Shown here in pieces: positions 33,783 through 42,055 of a DNA stretch of 64,000 nt. The DNA lies in contig NZ_JQGC01000017.1 in NCBI RefSeq assembly GCF_000743575.1, forward strand, positions 169,016 to 233,015. Direction: 5' to 3'. Within the stretch, counting starts at the first letter, position 1; each line of letters begins with the position of its first letter. The position numbers and the translations under genes were made by a program. The stretch comes from Devosia riboflavina. GTDB taxonomy: Bacteria > Pseudomonadota > Alphaproteobacteria > Rhizobiales > Devosiaceae. A model generated the notes under the pieces. That model did no database searches. It saw only the letters and a program-made list of their open reading frames with translations, and had not been told where the DNA came from.

Positions 33783-35711
33783 TCAGTTCTGGGAGAAGTA
33801 GAACTGCTCCGGGTTGGTCGGTCCGGGTGTCATGTAGAACCAGGTGTTCGGCATGGACGCCGGCACATTGTGCATGTTGTTTTTGACGATGCCGACCTTA
33901 TCGGGCTCCATATTGGTGCCGATGATATTAAAGCGGTCCTTGGCAGCGGCGATGATCTGGGCCATCAGGTCCATCTGCTCATCGAGGGTCGCAGCGCGCT
34001 GAACCTGGCGATAAAGGTCTTGAACGGCCTTGATGTCGGCGGGCGGCTCTTCGCCATGCGGATCATTGGGGTTCTGGAAATAGAGGCCCCAGGCGGTGGC
34101 ATAGCTCGATTCCATGTTGAAGGGCACATACCACTTCGGATCGAGCAGGCCGAGCAGATCGTAGCCACCACCGCCGACCCAAGCGAGCGCGTCGTGGTCG
34201 TTGGACTGGAGACGGGCAAAGGCCAGCGACTGTTCGGTGGGACGCACCTGCATGTCGATCCCCACCTTGGCCCAATAGGCCTTGATGCGTTCGAGCGCGT
34301 CGATCTGGGTCTGAAGGGCCGGGAGCACGTCGACGGCAAAGGAGATGCGCTTGCCATCGGCATCGAGCCTAAAGCCCTGCGCATCCTTGTTGGTCAGGCC
34401 GGCGGCATCGAGATGCTCATTGGCCTTTTCCGGGCTGAACTCGGTATATTGGAGCGCCATATCCTCGTCGTAGAGGCGCGTATCGGGGCGCGGAGCTGCC
34501 TGATAGGGGCGGCCGACGCCGGCATAGATCAACTGGTTCAGTTCTTCGCGGTCGATGGCATAGCTGAGGCCGATGCGGAAGTCCTTGTTGGCAAAGACCT
34601 CACGTAGTGCCGAATTCTTGTGCGTCTGGTTGAGGTTGATCTGCATGGCGTTGGAATAGGCCGGCTGCGAGACGAACAGGTGATAATCGCCCTGTTCCTG
34701 CCCGCCCACGATCACCGGACGCACATCGACGGAGTCGAGATAGAGCGTTTGCATGTCGATATCGCCATTGGCAGCTTTCAGCACCACCGCCTGGGCGTCT
34801 TCGAGCACGTCGAAGGTCAGCCGGTCGATATAGGGCAACTGGTGGCCTTCGGTATCGACCTTGAAATAGTAGGGGTTACGCTCAGCGACGACCTGCGAGG
34901 TGCCGACATAGGGCACGGTCAGCTTCCACGGGTCCATGACCGGCCGATCGGCGTCGCGCCAGCGGCTGGGATAGGTGATCTTGTTGGTGATCAACTGCAC
35001 CCAGTCGGTGGAACCCGAGCTTTTGACCAGGGCATCGATGCCGTCGGGATTGTATTTGGCGTGGAACTGCTTCAGCCAATGGGCCGGAGCGCCCGCAATG
35101 ACGTCGGCGCCGGCGGCAGTCGCCATGGTGGTGAGAAAGAGGCCATTGGGACCGGCAAATTTGAAGGCGACTTCATAATCGCCGCGCTTTTCCACCACGA
35201 CCGGTTCGCCGCCGCCACGCAGCCAGCTCGGAACGGCCGGGGTGATCTCGGGGTTCATCAGGATATCGTTGTACCAGAACATGATATCGTCGGCGGTGAA
35301 GGGCTCGCCATCGGACCAGCGGGCGCCCTCGCGCAGCTTGAAGACGAATTCGGTGGCGTCCGCATTCTGCGTCACGCTCTCGGCGATATCGGGCACGACC
35401 TCCGTCCAGGCGGTGTTCCAGCGCACGAGACGCGTATAGCCCACGGTACGTTCGGGCAAGCTGTCCGAACCACCGATCATGGCCTGGCGCCAGGTACCGC
35501 CATATTGACCCACGGACTCCACGGGCTGGACTGTCAGCGGATTTGCCGGGAGCCGCTCATCAAGGGGCGGCAAAGTTCCAGCCACAACCTGCTCGGCCAG
35601 CGAGGGCGCCTCAGAATAAGTCTGCGCCAATGCGCTGGTGGTCAAAAGGACAGCCGAAAAAAGGCCAAAGAAAATTCCTCGCCCCCAAGCTGGAGCGCTT
35701 CTGGTCAACAT
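33783..35711 (-). CDS. Family 5 extracellular substrate-binding protein
   Basis: This 642-residue periplasmic receptor of the oligopeptide/oligosaccharide importer has a signal peptide at about 1-30 (FFGLFSAVLLTTSALAQ). Family 5 marks include RLVRWN, FKLREGARWSDGEPFTADDI (near residue 135) and DFRIGLSYAIDREELNQLIY. It is longer than peptide receptors (about 530), as is common for members in polysaccharide loci. The ATG at 35711 has GGGAGG upstream. It opens the operon, and its promoter is overlapped by a perfect LacI-type palindrome. Confidence 0.92.
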   Translation of the reverse strand: MLTRSAPAWGRGIFFGLFSAVLLTTSALAQTYSEAPSLAEQVVAGTLPPLDERLPANPLTVQPVESVGQYGGTWRQAMIGGSDSLPERTVGYTRLVRWNTAWTEVVPDIAESVTQNADATEFVFKLREGARWSDGEPFTADDIMFWYNDILMNPEITPAVPSWLRGGGEPVVVEKRGDYEVAFKFAGPNGLFLTTMATAAGADVIAGAPAHWLKQFHAKYNPDGIDALVKSSGSTDWVQLITNKITYPSRWRDADRPVMDPWKLTVPYVGTSQVVAERNPYYFKVDTEGHQLPYIDRLTFDVLEDAQAVVLKAANGDIDMQTLYLDSVDVRPVIVGGQEQGDYHLFVSQPAYSNAMQINLNQTHKNSALREVFANKDFRIGLSYAIDREELNQLIYAGVGRPYQAAPRPDTRLYDEDMALQYTEFSPEKANEHLDAAGLTNKDAQGFRLDADGKRISFAVDVLPALQTQIDALERIKAYWAKVGIDMQVRPTEQSLAFARLQSNDHDALAWVGGGGYDLLGLLDPKWYVPFNMESSYATAWGLYFQNPNDPHGEEPPADIKAVQDLYRQVQRAATLDEQMDLMAQIIAAAKDRFNIIGTNMEPDKVGIVKNNMHNVPASMPNTWFYMTPGPTNPEQFYFSQN

Positions 35712-35745
35712 GGCAGTAACCTCCCGGTTGCGTATCTCCTCGGAT

Positions 35746-35786
35746 ACGTTAACGCTAACGTAGATTCTGCTGGTCGACCCTGTCAA
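35746..35786 (-). promoter_or_regulatory. LacI-type operator overlapping importer promoter
   Basis: The 16-mer ACGTTAACGCTAACGT (35746-35761) is a perfect inverted repeat, ACGTTA-ACGC-TAACGT. On the minus strand it begins about 18 nt after a TTGACA box (35781-35786) and covers the likely -10 TACGTT. A LacI-family repressor is encoded divergently 109 bp away. Repression of the importer operon, released by an imported sugar, is the natural reading. Confidence 0.7.
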
Positions 35787-35848
35787 GTCCAATCGCCCCA
35801 TCGAACTCAGAAGCACTATTTTGAGAGATATACGTTGAAGTTAGCCGA

Positions 35849-35864
35849 GAGATATCGTTATCTC
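35849..35864. promoter_or_regulatory. Inverted repeat at the LacI gene start
   Basis: GAGATA-TCGT-TATCTC is a perfect repeat with 6-bp arms ending 5 bp before the regulator ATG at 35870. It covers the place where a ribosome site would be, and no clear Shine-Dalgarno is visible. It could be a second operator for autorepression or a leader hairpin. Confidence 0.45.
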
Positions 35865-35869
35865 AAAAT

Positions 35870-36910
35870 ATGAACTCTAAAGTCTCCAAGACGAAACTTG
35901 CAGATATCGCCCGTGCGGCCGGTGTGTCACCGATGACCGTTTCGCGGGTGCTCAATGGTCGCGGTGGCGCCAGCCCTGAAACCGCGGCCAAGATTGAGCA
36001 ATTGGCCGATGAAATGCGCTATCGTCCCAATGCCGTGGCGCGCGCGCTCAAGTCGGACCGATCCGGCATTATCGGGGTTGTTGTTCCTGACATCGCCAAT
36101 CCGTTTTTCCCCGATGTCATCCGTGGCGTTGAAAGTGTCGCCATGCAGAATGGCTACAATCTCCTGCTGTGCAATGTTGTCGAAAGCGCCGAGCGTGAAC
36201 TCAACTTGGTGCGTATTCTTGAAACCCACCGGGTTGACGGGGTAATCCTCTGCAGTGCGCGCCTGCCCGATGCCGCGCTGAGCAAGGCCTTGCAAGGCTA
36301 TAAGGCCGCAGTGCTGCTCAATCGGACGTTAGCGCCCGAGACGGCGGGCAGTATTACCATCGACTATCGCGCCGGAGCGGCCGACGCGGCGCGGCACTTG
36401 CTAAATCTTGGGCGCCGGAAAGTGGCCGTCATTGGCGGCCCCACCACGTCGGTGGGGGCGGCCGAACGCCTGGAGGGAATACGCTCTGCATTTCTGAGCG
36501 TTGGGGCAGATTCGCCTGTAGTCGTTCACTGTATGCCCGATATCGCAGGTGGAGCGGCAGCGGCGGCGGAGTTGCTCAAGGCCCATCCAGATATCGACGC
36601 ATTGATCTGCTACAACGATCTTAATGCAATCGGTGCCTTGCAGTATTGCGAAGCAACCTTCCGGTCCGTGCCCAAAGACATAGCTGTCATCGGCTTTGAC
36701 GGGATTACCTTGGGAGAACTGGTGCGGCCGCAGCTTTCCACAATGCATGTTGATAAATACGCGATTGGAGAGCTTTGCATGCGCATGCTTCTGGATCGAA
36801 TAGACGGAAAATTCATCCAGCATCGCATTGTAGTGCGCCCCGAACTCATTGTCCGAACTTCAACCATGCTCGAACAGCAAGCGATCTCCGGACAGGTAGA
36901 CTTCGCGTAA
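35870..36910 (+). CDS. LacI family transcriptional regulator
   Basis: This 346-residue repressor has an N-terminal helix-turn-helix with LADIARAAGVSPMTVSRVLNG followed by the minor-groove hinge helix (RYRPNAVARALKS). The periplasmic-binding-protein-like effector domain begins IIGVVVPDIANPFFPDVIRG and includes ICYNDLNAIGAL and IAVIGFDGI. It is divergent from the binding-protein gene. The operator palindromes lie in the shared gap. The effector is expected to be a sugar or sugar acid derived from the GH39 substrate. Confidence 0.93.
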   Translation: MNSKVSKTKLADIARAAGVSPMTVSRVLNGRGGASPETAAKIEQLADEMRYRPNAVARALKSDRSGIIGVVVPDIANPFFPDVIRGVESVAMQNGYNLLLCNVVESAERELNLVRILETHRVDGVILCSARLPDAALSKALQGYKAAVLLNRTLAPETAGSITIDYRAGAADAARHLLNLGRRKVAVIGGPTTSVGAAERLEGIRSAFLSVGADSPVVVHCMPDIAGGAAAAAELLKAHPDIDALICYNDLNAIGALQYCEATFRSVPKDIAVIGFDGITLGELVRPQLSTMHVDKYAIGELCMRMLLDRIDGKFIQHRIVVRPELIVRTSTMLEQQAISGQVDFA

Positions 36911-37002
36911 CTTCCGGTTTCTTCCCGCGGTGTGGGCCGGGCTGTATGGGCGCGCAGTCTTTCGACAGTTGCACGTGACACCACACGGCCCTACTAGGAC
37001 GA

Positions 37003-37923
37003 TCACAGCGCCCTCCCGGTAACAAAGGCCTGCAACTTCGGGCATAAAAAATCGAGGAAAGCACGCACGCGCTGCGGCAAGCGTGCACCACCGAGATAGA
37101 CGGCGTTGATCTGTTCCTCATCACCCTCCACTGCATCTGAAAGCACTTCTACAAGGCGACCGGCGGCGATGTCTGCCCGGGCATGATAGTCGCCCAGACG
37201 CGCCAGCCCCACTCCGGCGACCGCCAGGCGACGGACGGTTTCGCCATTGTTGGCCAGCAAAGTACCATTCACAGCGCGATCGACGATCCGCCCGCTCTCC
37301 CTCAGCGGCCAGACCGGGGCAGCCCGGCGGAAATTGAAGCCCAGACAATTATGATGCAGAAGATCGTCGACGGTTCGTGGCACACCATGGCGCTCCAGAT
37401 AGGCGGGCGCCGCAACGATCTTTCTATGAGCAACGCCTATATGACGGGCCGTCATGCCGGAATCTGGCAGCGGCCCGGTGCGGAAGGCAATGTCGGTTCG
37501 ATCGAGATAGAGGTCGACTATCTCGTCCGAGAGTGACAGATCCACAACGATATGCGGATTTGCCTCCCAGAAAGCGGGCAATAGCGGCTCCAGTGCCAGG
37601 ACCCCAAACGCCACCGAAGCATTGACCCGGATTGTTCCGCCAGTGCTGGCAGCGCCAAGCGCCAGGCCCCTTTCCATATCATCGAGTTCGCCCAGCAAGG
37701 CTAGGCTCCGTTCGTAGTAGACCTGTCCTTCCGAAGTCAGGGACAGACGGCGCGTGGAGCGCTCGATCAAGCGCACGCCAAGGCGCTCCTCAATGCGGCC
37801 AACGAGCTTGCTAACGGTTGACGGCGTCATCATGAGCGCGCGGGCCGTTGCGGAAAAGCTCCCTGTTTCCACTACACGGATACCCGCATTTCGCCGACTC
37901 GATTGTCCAAGAACCCGTTCCAT
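37003..37923 (-). CDS. LysR family regulator with suspected N-terminal frameshift
   Basis: This 306-codon frame encodes a LysR regulator: helix-turn-helix VVETGSFSATARALMMTPST, wing GVRLIERSTRRLSLT, then the effector domain with IRVNASVAFGVLALEPLLP. The first 15 residues (MERVLGQSSRRNAGI) do not look like the usual LysR start. The alternative frame from a TTG at 37910 reads LDNRVGEMRV, which aligns with MDERIGEMDV of the paralogue at 43506. A loss of about 4 nt near 37880 would explain the switch. The first helix of the DNA-binding domain is therefore probably damaged. It is divergent from an aldo/keto reductase and is one of two such pairs here. Confidence 0.75.
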   Translation of the reverse strand: MERVLGQSSRRNAGIRVVETGSFSATARALMMTPSTVSKLVGRIEERLGVRLIERSTRRLSLTSEGQVYYERSLALLGELDDMERGLALGAASTGGTIRVNASVAFGVLALEPLLPAFWEANPHIVVDLSLSDEIVDLYLDRTDIAFRTGPLPDSGMTARHIGVAHRKIVAAPAYLERHGVPRTVDDLLHHNCLGFNFRRAAPVWPLRESGRIVDRAVNGTLLANNGETVRRLAVAGVGLARLGDYHARADIAAGRLVEVLSDAVEGDEEQINAVYLGGARLPQRVRAFLDFLCPKLQAFVTGRAL

Positions 37924-38100
37924 CTATGAAATTGTTTCTCAGATAATGTGGAAAAGCGGCCAATTATCAAGACGCTTCCAGCTCCTTATCTACCTGGCCA
38001 TGAAACGAAATGCGGCATTAGAGCTGCGGAATAGATGACGCCCGATGGCCACTTGCCGGTCGCTCACGCTAGACGCGACCTGAACGAAAGGACGAACAAT

Positions 38101-38922
38101 ATGCACATGATAAAGGCAGACGGGACGGAGATTCCGGCTCTCGGTTTTGGCGTCTTCCGCATGTCGGATAGCGAGGTGGAAGCGGTCGTACCCGCTGCCC
38201 TAGAGGCCGGTTTCCGGCATTTCGACACCGCACAGATCTATGGCAACGAAGCAGCGCTCGGCACCGCCCTGCAGAGGGCAGGCGCCCGTCGCCAAGACCT
38301 GTTCATCACCACCGAGGTTTGGGTGGACAATTACAGCGAGGCGCAATTCGCCACCTCGGTTGAGGAAAGCCTGGACAAGCTGAAGGTCGACCATGTCGAT
38401 CTGCTTTTGCGGCACTGGCCTGCCGACAAGGTCGCCATTGCCGATCAGATCGCCTGGCTCAATGAGATGCAGGCCGCTGGCAAGACGCGCCTGATCGGGG
38501 TGAGTAACCAGAACATCGCGCAGATGAGAGAATCTGCCGCCCTGAGCAGCGCACCGATCTTCACCAACCAGATCGAGGCGCATCCCTATCTCGACCAGAG
38601 TGCCGTTGCTGACGCAGCCAAGGCCCTGGATATCGCTATCACCGCCTATTTCGGCATGGCCGATGGCGCTGTGCCGCGCGATCCAGCACTGCAACAGATC
38701 GGTGCCAAATACGGCAAGACGGCCGCTCAGGTCGCTCTGCCCTGGCTGGTACAGCTCGGTTATGTCGCTCTTTCAAAAACGTCAAAGCCCAGTCGAGTCG
38801 CCGAGAACTTTGCAATCTTCGACTTCGCACTGGATGACGGCGACATGGTTGCTATTGCAAAGCTTGCTCGTCCGGGAAGCCGGCTTGTAAGTCCTGCTGG
38901 CCTGGCTCCAGCCTGGGACTGA
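38101..38922 (+). CDS. Aldo/keto reductase lacking the catalytic lysine
   Basis: This 273-residue protein resembles 2,5-diketo-D-gluconate reductases and other AKR family members. The aspartate and tyrosine of the tetrad are in FDTAQIYGNE (D42, Y47) and the histidine in LLLRHWPAD (H105). The lysine normally found in TTKVW is glutamate here (TTEVW, E72, codon at 38314). The paralogue at 42580-43400 keeps TTKVW. The loss should cripple ordinary carbonyl reduction. The start at 38101 has AAAGGAC upstream. The divergent LysR gene next to it may also be damaged, so the pair looks like it is decaying. Confidence 0.8.
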   Translation: MHMIKADGTEIPALGFGVFRMSDSEVEAVVPAALEAGFRHFDTAQIYGNEAALGTALQRAGARRQDLFITTEVWVDNYSEAQFATSVEESLDKLKVDHVDLLLRHWPADKVAIADQIAWLNEMQAAGKTRLIGVSNQNIAQMRESAALSSAPIFTNQIEAHPYLDQSAVADAAKALDIAITAYFGMADGAVPRDPALQQIGAKYGKTAAQVALPWLVQLGYVALSKTSKPSRVAENFAIFDFALDDGDMVAIAKLARPGSRLVSPAGLAPAWD

Positions 38923-39089
38923 AGGACGGTCTATCACGAGCGAGACAGTCCAGATGCACATGGGTTGCGGCTATGCCGCAATTTCAACTGATGGCGGCGC
39001 TTGGCTATATTTGTTTGGATGGGAAGAACAAGGTCCCGACTAGACCGTTCAACTGACGTAATCACCACCCCCGATGCGTAGGAGACGAC

Positions 39090-39536
39090 ATGACGCAGGA
39101 AGCACCTCGCAATATTGCCACGCCTGGCGGCTTCCTGATGGTGCTGCGCCAGGGCGACGATGTGTTGGCGCGATTGGAGGCGCTAATGCTGGAAAAAGAC
39201 ATTCCATCTGCCTCGATCCAGGGCATGGGCTTTGCCGGATTGGTCCGGTTCGGCTTCTTCGATTTTGAGCGCAGCGATTTCCAGCCGCGCGACTTTGCCG
39301 ACATGGAAATTACCGGCCTCGTGGGAACTCTCGCCTGGAAAAAAGGCAAGCCGGCTATCCATGCCCACGCCACCGCCAGCGGCCGCGATTTCCAGGCCTT
39401 CGGCGGACATCTGCTGGCCCTTACGGTGGGGCGCGGCTCGTTCGAAGTTACCATAACGGTTCATGACCGACGGCTGCAGCGGCAGCATGATGAGAGCATT
39501 GGCGCAAATATCCTACTGCTTCCGGACATGGATTAA
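39090..39536 (+). CDS. DUF296/PPC-domain protein
   Basis: This 148-residue single-domain protein has the PPC fold found in plant AT-hook proteins and in free-standing bacterial proteins. It shows VLRQGDDVLARLEAL, the central IQGMGFAGLVRFGFFD, an ITGLVGTLAW strand and HAHATASGRDFQAFGGHLLAL, where histidines may bind metal as in related proteins. Function in bacteria is poorly known. A GGAGACGAC ribosome site precedes the ATG. It is a lone gene in a degenerate zone and appears intact. Confidence 0.82.
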   Translation: MTQEAPRNIATPGGFLMVLRQGDDVLARLEALMLEKDIPSASIQGMGFAGLVRFGFFDFERSDFQPRDFADMEITGLVGTLAWKKGKPAIHAHATASGRDFQAFGGHLLALTVGRGSFEVTITVHDRRLQRQHDESIGANILLLPDMD

Positions 39537-40095
39537 CGCCTGAAGCATCGGGTTTCATTCCTAACTTCTCAGCAGGAATAGAACGACTGCTTGTCAGTTT
39601 TATTGAGGCATCTATATCCCCGGACCACTTGAAGGACTGGAGAAGACCACGTGCCCCAATGAGGAAGTCCTTGCGACATTGCCGCCACTGCACCGACTTT
39701 CGACATAGGCGGACTTGGCGGCCCTGCTCGTCTCCGCCTCCAGAGCCGATGGGCCGGAGAACAGAATGACACATCCATGAGACCCGAAGATTCTACGGAA
39801 TCCTAGGCCACTGGAACTTTGACTTAGAGAAACTGGCGGAGAGAGAGGGACTCTCCGGGAGTTCCGGAAGCGCGGGACTTTCAGCGTCAGAGGCTCGAAA
39901 ACCAATGTGCATCAGGCACATCTCGATTTCAAGATTGGTATTGAGGCACGAAAGGCGCCTGCCGGCCAGGGTATTGCACATCTCGAAAGACTCTGCGACC
40001 GCCTGCACTGCCCGAACATTCGAAGGATGATAGCGCTTGAGGCGGAGCTATTGGGTCATCCATCGCGACCGTCGTAAGCGCTGAGCTTCCCAGCG
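39537..40095. other. Gene-poor stretch, nothing recognised
   Basis: This 560-bp stretch has no convincing gene. A minus-strand frame over 39793-40008 is open for 71 codons and reads like protein in part (AVAESFEMCNTLAGRRLSC), but it has no ribosome site and no family I recognise. It could be another gene fragment beside the fetB-like remnant. Confidence 0.4.
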
Positions 40096-40449
40096 CTACC
40101 GCCTACTCACCCGAAGTCTGTCCAGCCGGAGGCGCTCGCGTTCGTCGCTTAAACGTCTCGACGCCAGCCAGACGCCCACAATTACACTACCGATAGACGA
40201 AGAGCACAACAGGCACATCAGATAGATCTGGGATTGTGCAGCCACCAAGGGATCGGTACCGGCCAGAATCTGGCCACTCATGATCCCCGGCAAAGTGATG
40301 ATCCCTGCCCCAGCCATCTGATTGAACACAGGGATCGTTCGGGCATGGATAGCACGTCGAACCCCTGGCCCCATCGCCTGTCGCCGGGTTTTACCGAGCG
40401 CCAATTGCGCTTCGATCGCGTTACGCTGCGACGAAACGCTATCGAATAT
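40096..40449 (-). pseudogene. 3' remnant of a FetB-like iron transporter gene
   Basis: The minus strand encodes about 117 residues of the C-terminal half of FetB/UPF0014-type permeases. It includes RNAIEAQLALGKTRRQAMG, VFNQMAGAGIITLPGIMSGQ and LAGTDPLVAAQSQI, ending normally at 40096. The N-terminal half of about 140 residues is missing, and upstream of 40449 the frame continues into unrelated sequence. A second truncated gene begins on the other strand within a few bases (40455), so the two fragments meet head to head at a deletion or rearrangement junction. Confidence 0.8.
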
Positions 40450-40454
40450 GCTCA

Positions 40455-41129
40455 CCCGCCCTGGTGCGGGCTGCAGTGAACACCGTGTCCTTCTCAGCGA
40501 CCGCAACGCTCGTCGTCGTCCTTCTAGGTTTTGTCGTCGCTTATTCCGCTCGCTTGCGGCCCGGGCCGGGTGCCGCCATGTTGTCTCGCATCGCAGCTTT
40601 GGGCTACGCGGTGCCTGGAACAGTCCTGGCAATTGGCATCCTCGTTCCGGTGGCCGCGCTTGACCGCACGCTCGACGGCTTCTGGCGCGCATGGACCGGA
40701 ACGTCGATGGGCCTGCTGGTCCTCGGTTCCGGGGCCGCACTCATCTACGCCTACGCTGCGCGTTTCCTCGCGATATCGGCCGGAGGCGTCGAGGCCGGCC
40801 TGAGCCGCATCCCGCACTCCTACGATCATGCCTCTCGAACGCTGGGGCACAGCTCCCTTGGCACGCTTTTGCGCGTTCACCTGCCGCTCTCTCGTACCGC
40901 GTTGACCGCCGCCGGTCTCCTCGTCTTCGTCGACTGCATGAAGGAACTGCCGGCCACACTTCTCCTCCGCCCTTTGAATTTCGAAAGCCTCTCCACGCTC
41001 CTGTTTGGTGAAGCCGCTCGCGGGACCTACGAGGATGCGGCGCTTGCAGCTCTGATGATCGTAGCCATCGGTATTTTGCCTGTCGCCTTGCTAGCCCGCG
41101 TGGGCCGTTCAACTGCTAACGGGCACTAG
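40455..41129 (+). pseudogene. 3' half of an iron(III) ABC transporter permease gene (FbpB/AfuB-like)
   Basis: The plus strand encodes about 224 residues that match the second permease repeat of FbpB-type proteins. It includes NTVSFSATATLVVVLLGFVV, YAVPGTVLAIGILVPV and the coupling helix LSRIPHSYDHASRTLGHSS, then ATLLLRPLNFESLSTLLF. The stop at 41129 is natural, but the first half of the gene is absent and no start signal exists. The 5' end abuts the fetB-like remnant at about 40450. Both are iron-transport genes, so an ancestral iron-uptake region probably lost an internal segment. Confidence 0.8.
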
Positions 41130-41147
41130 ATTTGCGCCCTGATCGTC

Positions 41148-41309
41148 TTATTCCTCCTTGAACGCTCTGGCGATCTGGTCGGTGAAAGGTTTGGCAAAGT
41201 AGGCGATGGCGATTTGCTCTTCTGTTTGCACGAAGACTTCCACGGGCATCCCAGGAAGAAGGCCAGTCGGCCCCAGGACGTCGAGATCGCCGATCACTTG
41301 AGCGGCCGC
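41148..41309 (-). pseudogene. 3' remnant of a HlyD-type secretion adaptor gene
   Basis: The minus strand encodes 53 residues reading VIGDLDVLGPTGLLPGMPVE and TDQIARAFKEE before the stop at 41148. LxPGMPVEVFxQTxxR-like sequence and an end in LARAFREE are marks of type I secretion membrane-fusion proteins (PrtE/HlyD). Only this last seventh of the gene remains. No ABC exporter or TolC gene is nearby. Confidence 0.7.
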
Positions 41310-41369
41310 CAGCACTGCCAGCGGTAGAGGTCGACGCTGCGAAGCGACTCCACCAACGCCGTCGCTCGC

Positions 41370-41379
41370 GGGGGGGGGG
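41370..41379 (+). repeat. Ten-guanine homopolymer
   Basis: Ten G residues in a row lie just upstream of the HlyD remnant. No intact reading frame spans the tract, so it cannot act as a coding phase-variation switch here. Such a run is also a place where assemblies err. Confidence 0.85.
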
Positions 41380-41462
41380 CGTACTGGTCCGTTCAGTGGA
41401 CATCGAGCACCCTTTAACCCTCTCGGTCCTACTCGGTGCGATAACCGCGGCAGCGCCTTAAC

Positions 41463-41887
41463 CTAGATCTGACGGATCCGTTCACGTGTGGTGTCGAACG
41501 TTTCGCCGGCCTGCTCCAAGGTAAGCTCGTCAACCATGCCAATACCGAATCTCAGCTGAACCACCCTTTCCTCGCGTGGCATCAGCTCCAGCAGCTGATC
41601 CGCGATCTCCTGCCGCCTCCTCATCGCATCCTCCTGGTTGGATTGAGGATACACGAGGCCTGTGGTCATTTCCCTTGTCAGTCGCTGTTGCCCCGCGTCA
41701 CGAGAGCGCCCGTCAGCCTCTGCAGCCGGATAAGCGCTTCGAATGGGATTTCCAGCTCCGTCGCCAGCTCGGCAGCGGTTGCCGAACGACCGAGCTCGAC
41801 ATGCAGTTCCTGCCGAACCTTCTCCAGCTTGCGCGCTCGCTCCTGAAGATGAACGGCGCCCCTGATCGTGCGGCAAAGGTCGGCCAT
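41463..41887 (-). pseudogene. Frameshifted remnant of a sigma-70 factor gene
   Basis: Two minus-strand frames together give parts of a primary-type sigma factor. The frame ending near 41678 holds region 3 (KLEKVRQELHVELGRSATAA, then LATELEIPFEALIRLQ). The frame ending at 41463 holds region 4 (LLELMPREERVVQLRFGIG and LEQAGETFDTTRERIRQI). A frame change lies between them and a stop replaces the expected EAKALRKL continuation. Regions 1 and 2 are absent. It is a decayed rpoD-like paralogue rather than a working gene. Confidence 0.75.
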
Positions 41888-42055
41888 TGCTCGCGTGGTG
41901 GCTTGCCGTATTCAACTGGTTAATCTGGCTGACTGACCCGGGCTAGGAACGGCCAACTGGTTTTAGGGTATGGAGAAAATCTGCATACAATTCGACGACA
42001 TATTCGAGGTGCCCGCCGCCCCGATCCATCTCGCCAATGAGTGACGGCGACGTTG

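Noticed and set aside
34620..35873. Plus-strand open frame of 417 codons opposite the family 5 receptor gene
   Set aside because: It runs through the promoter and operator region, shows no recognisable domain and is antisense to a clear signal-peptide receptor.
36911..37002. Terminator between the convergent LacI and LysR genes
   Set aside because: I found only weak, imperfect stems such as around CGTGACACCACACGG and no T-run, so a site cannot be supported.
41370..41379. G10 tract as a phase-variation switch
   Set aside because: No intact gene or promoter spans it and the neighbouring HlyD fragment is only a 53-residue stub.
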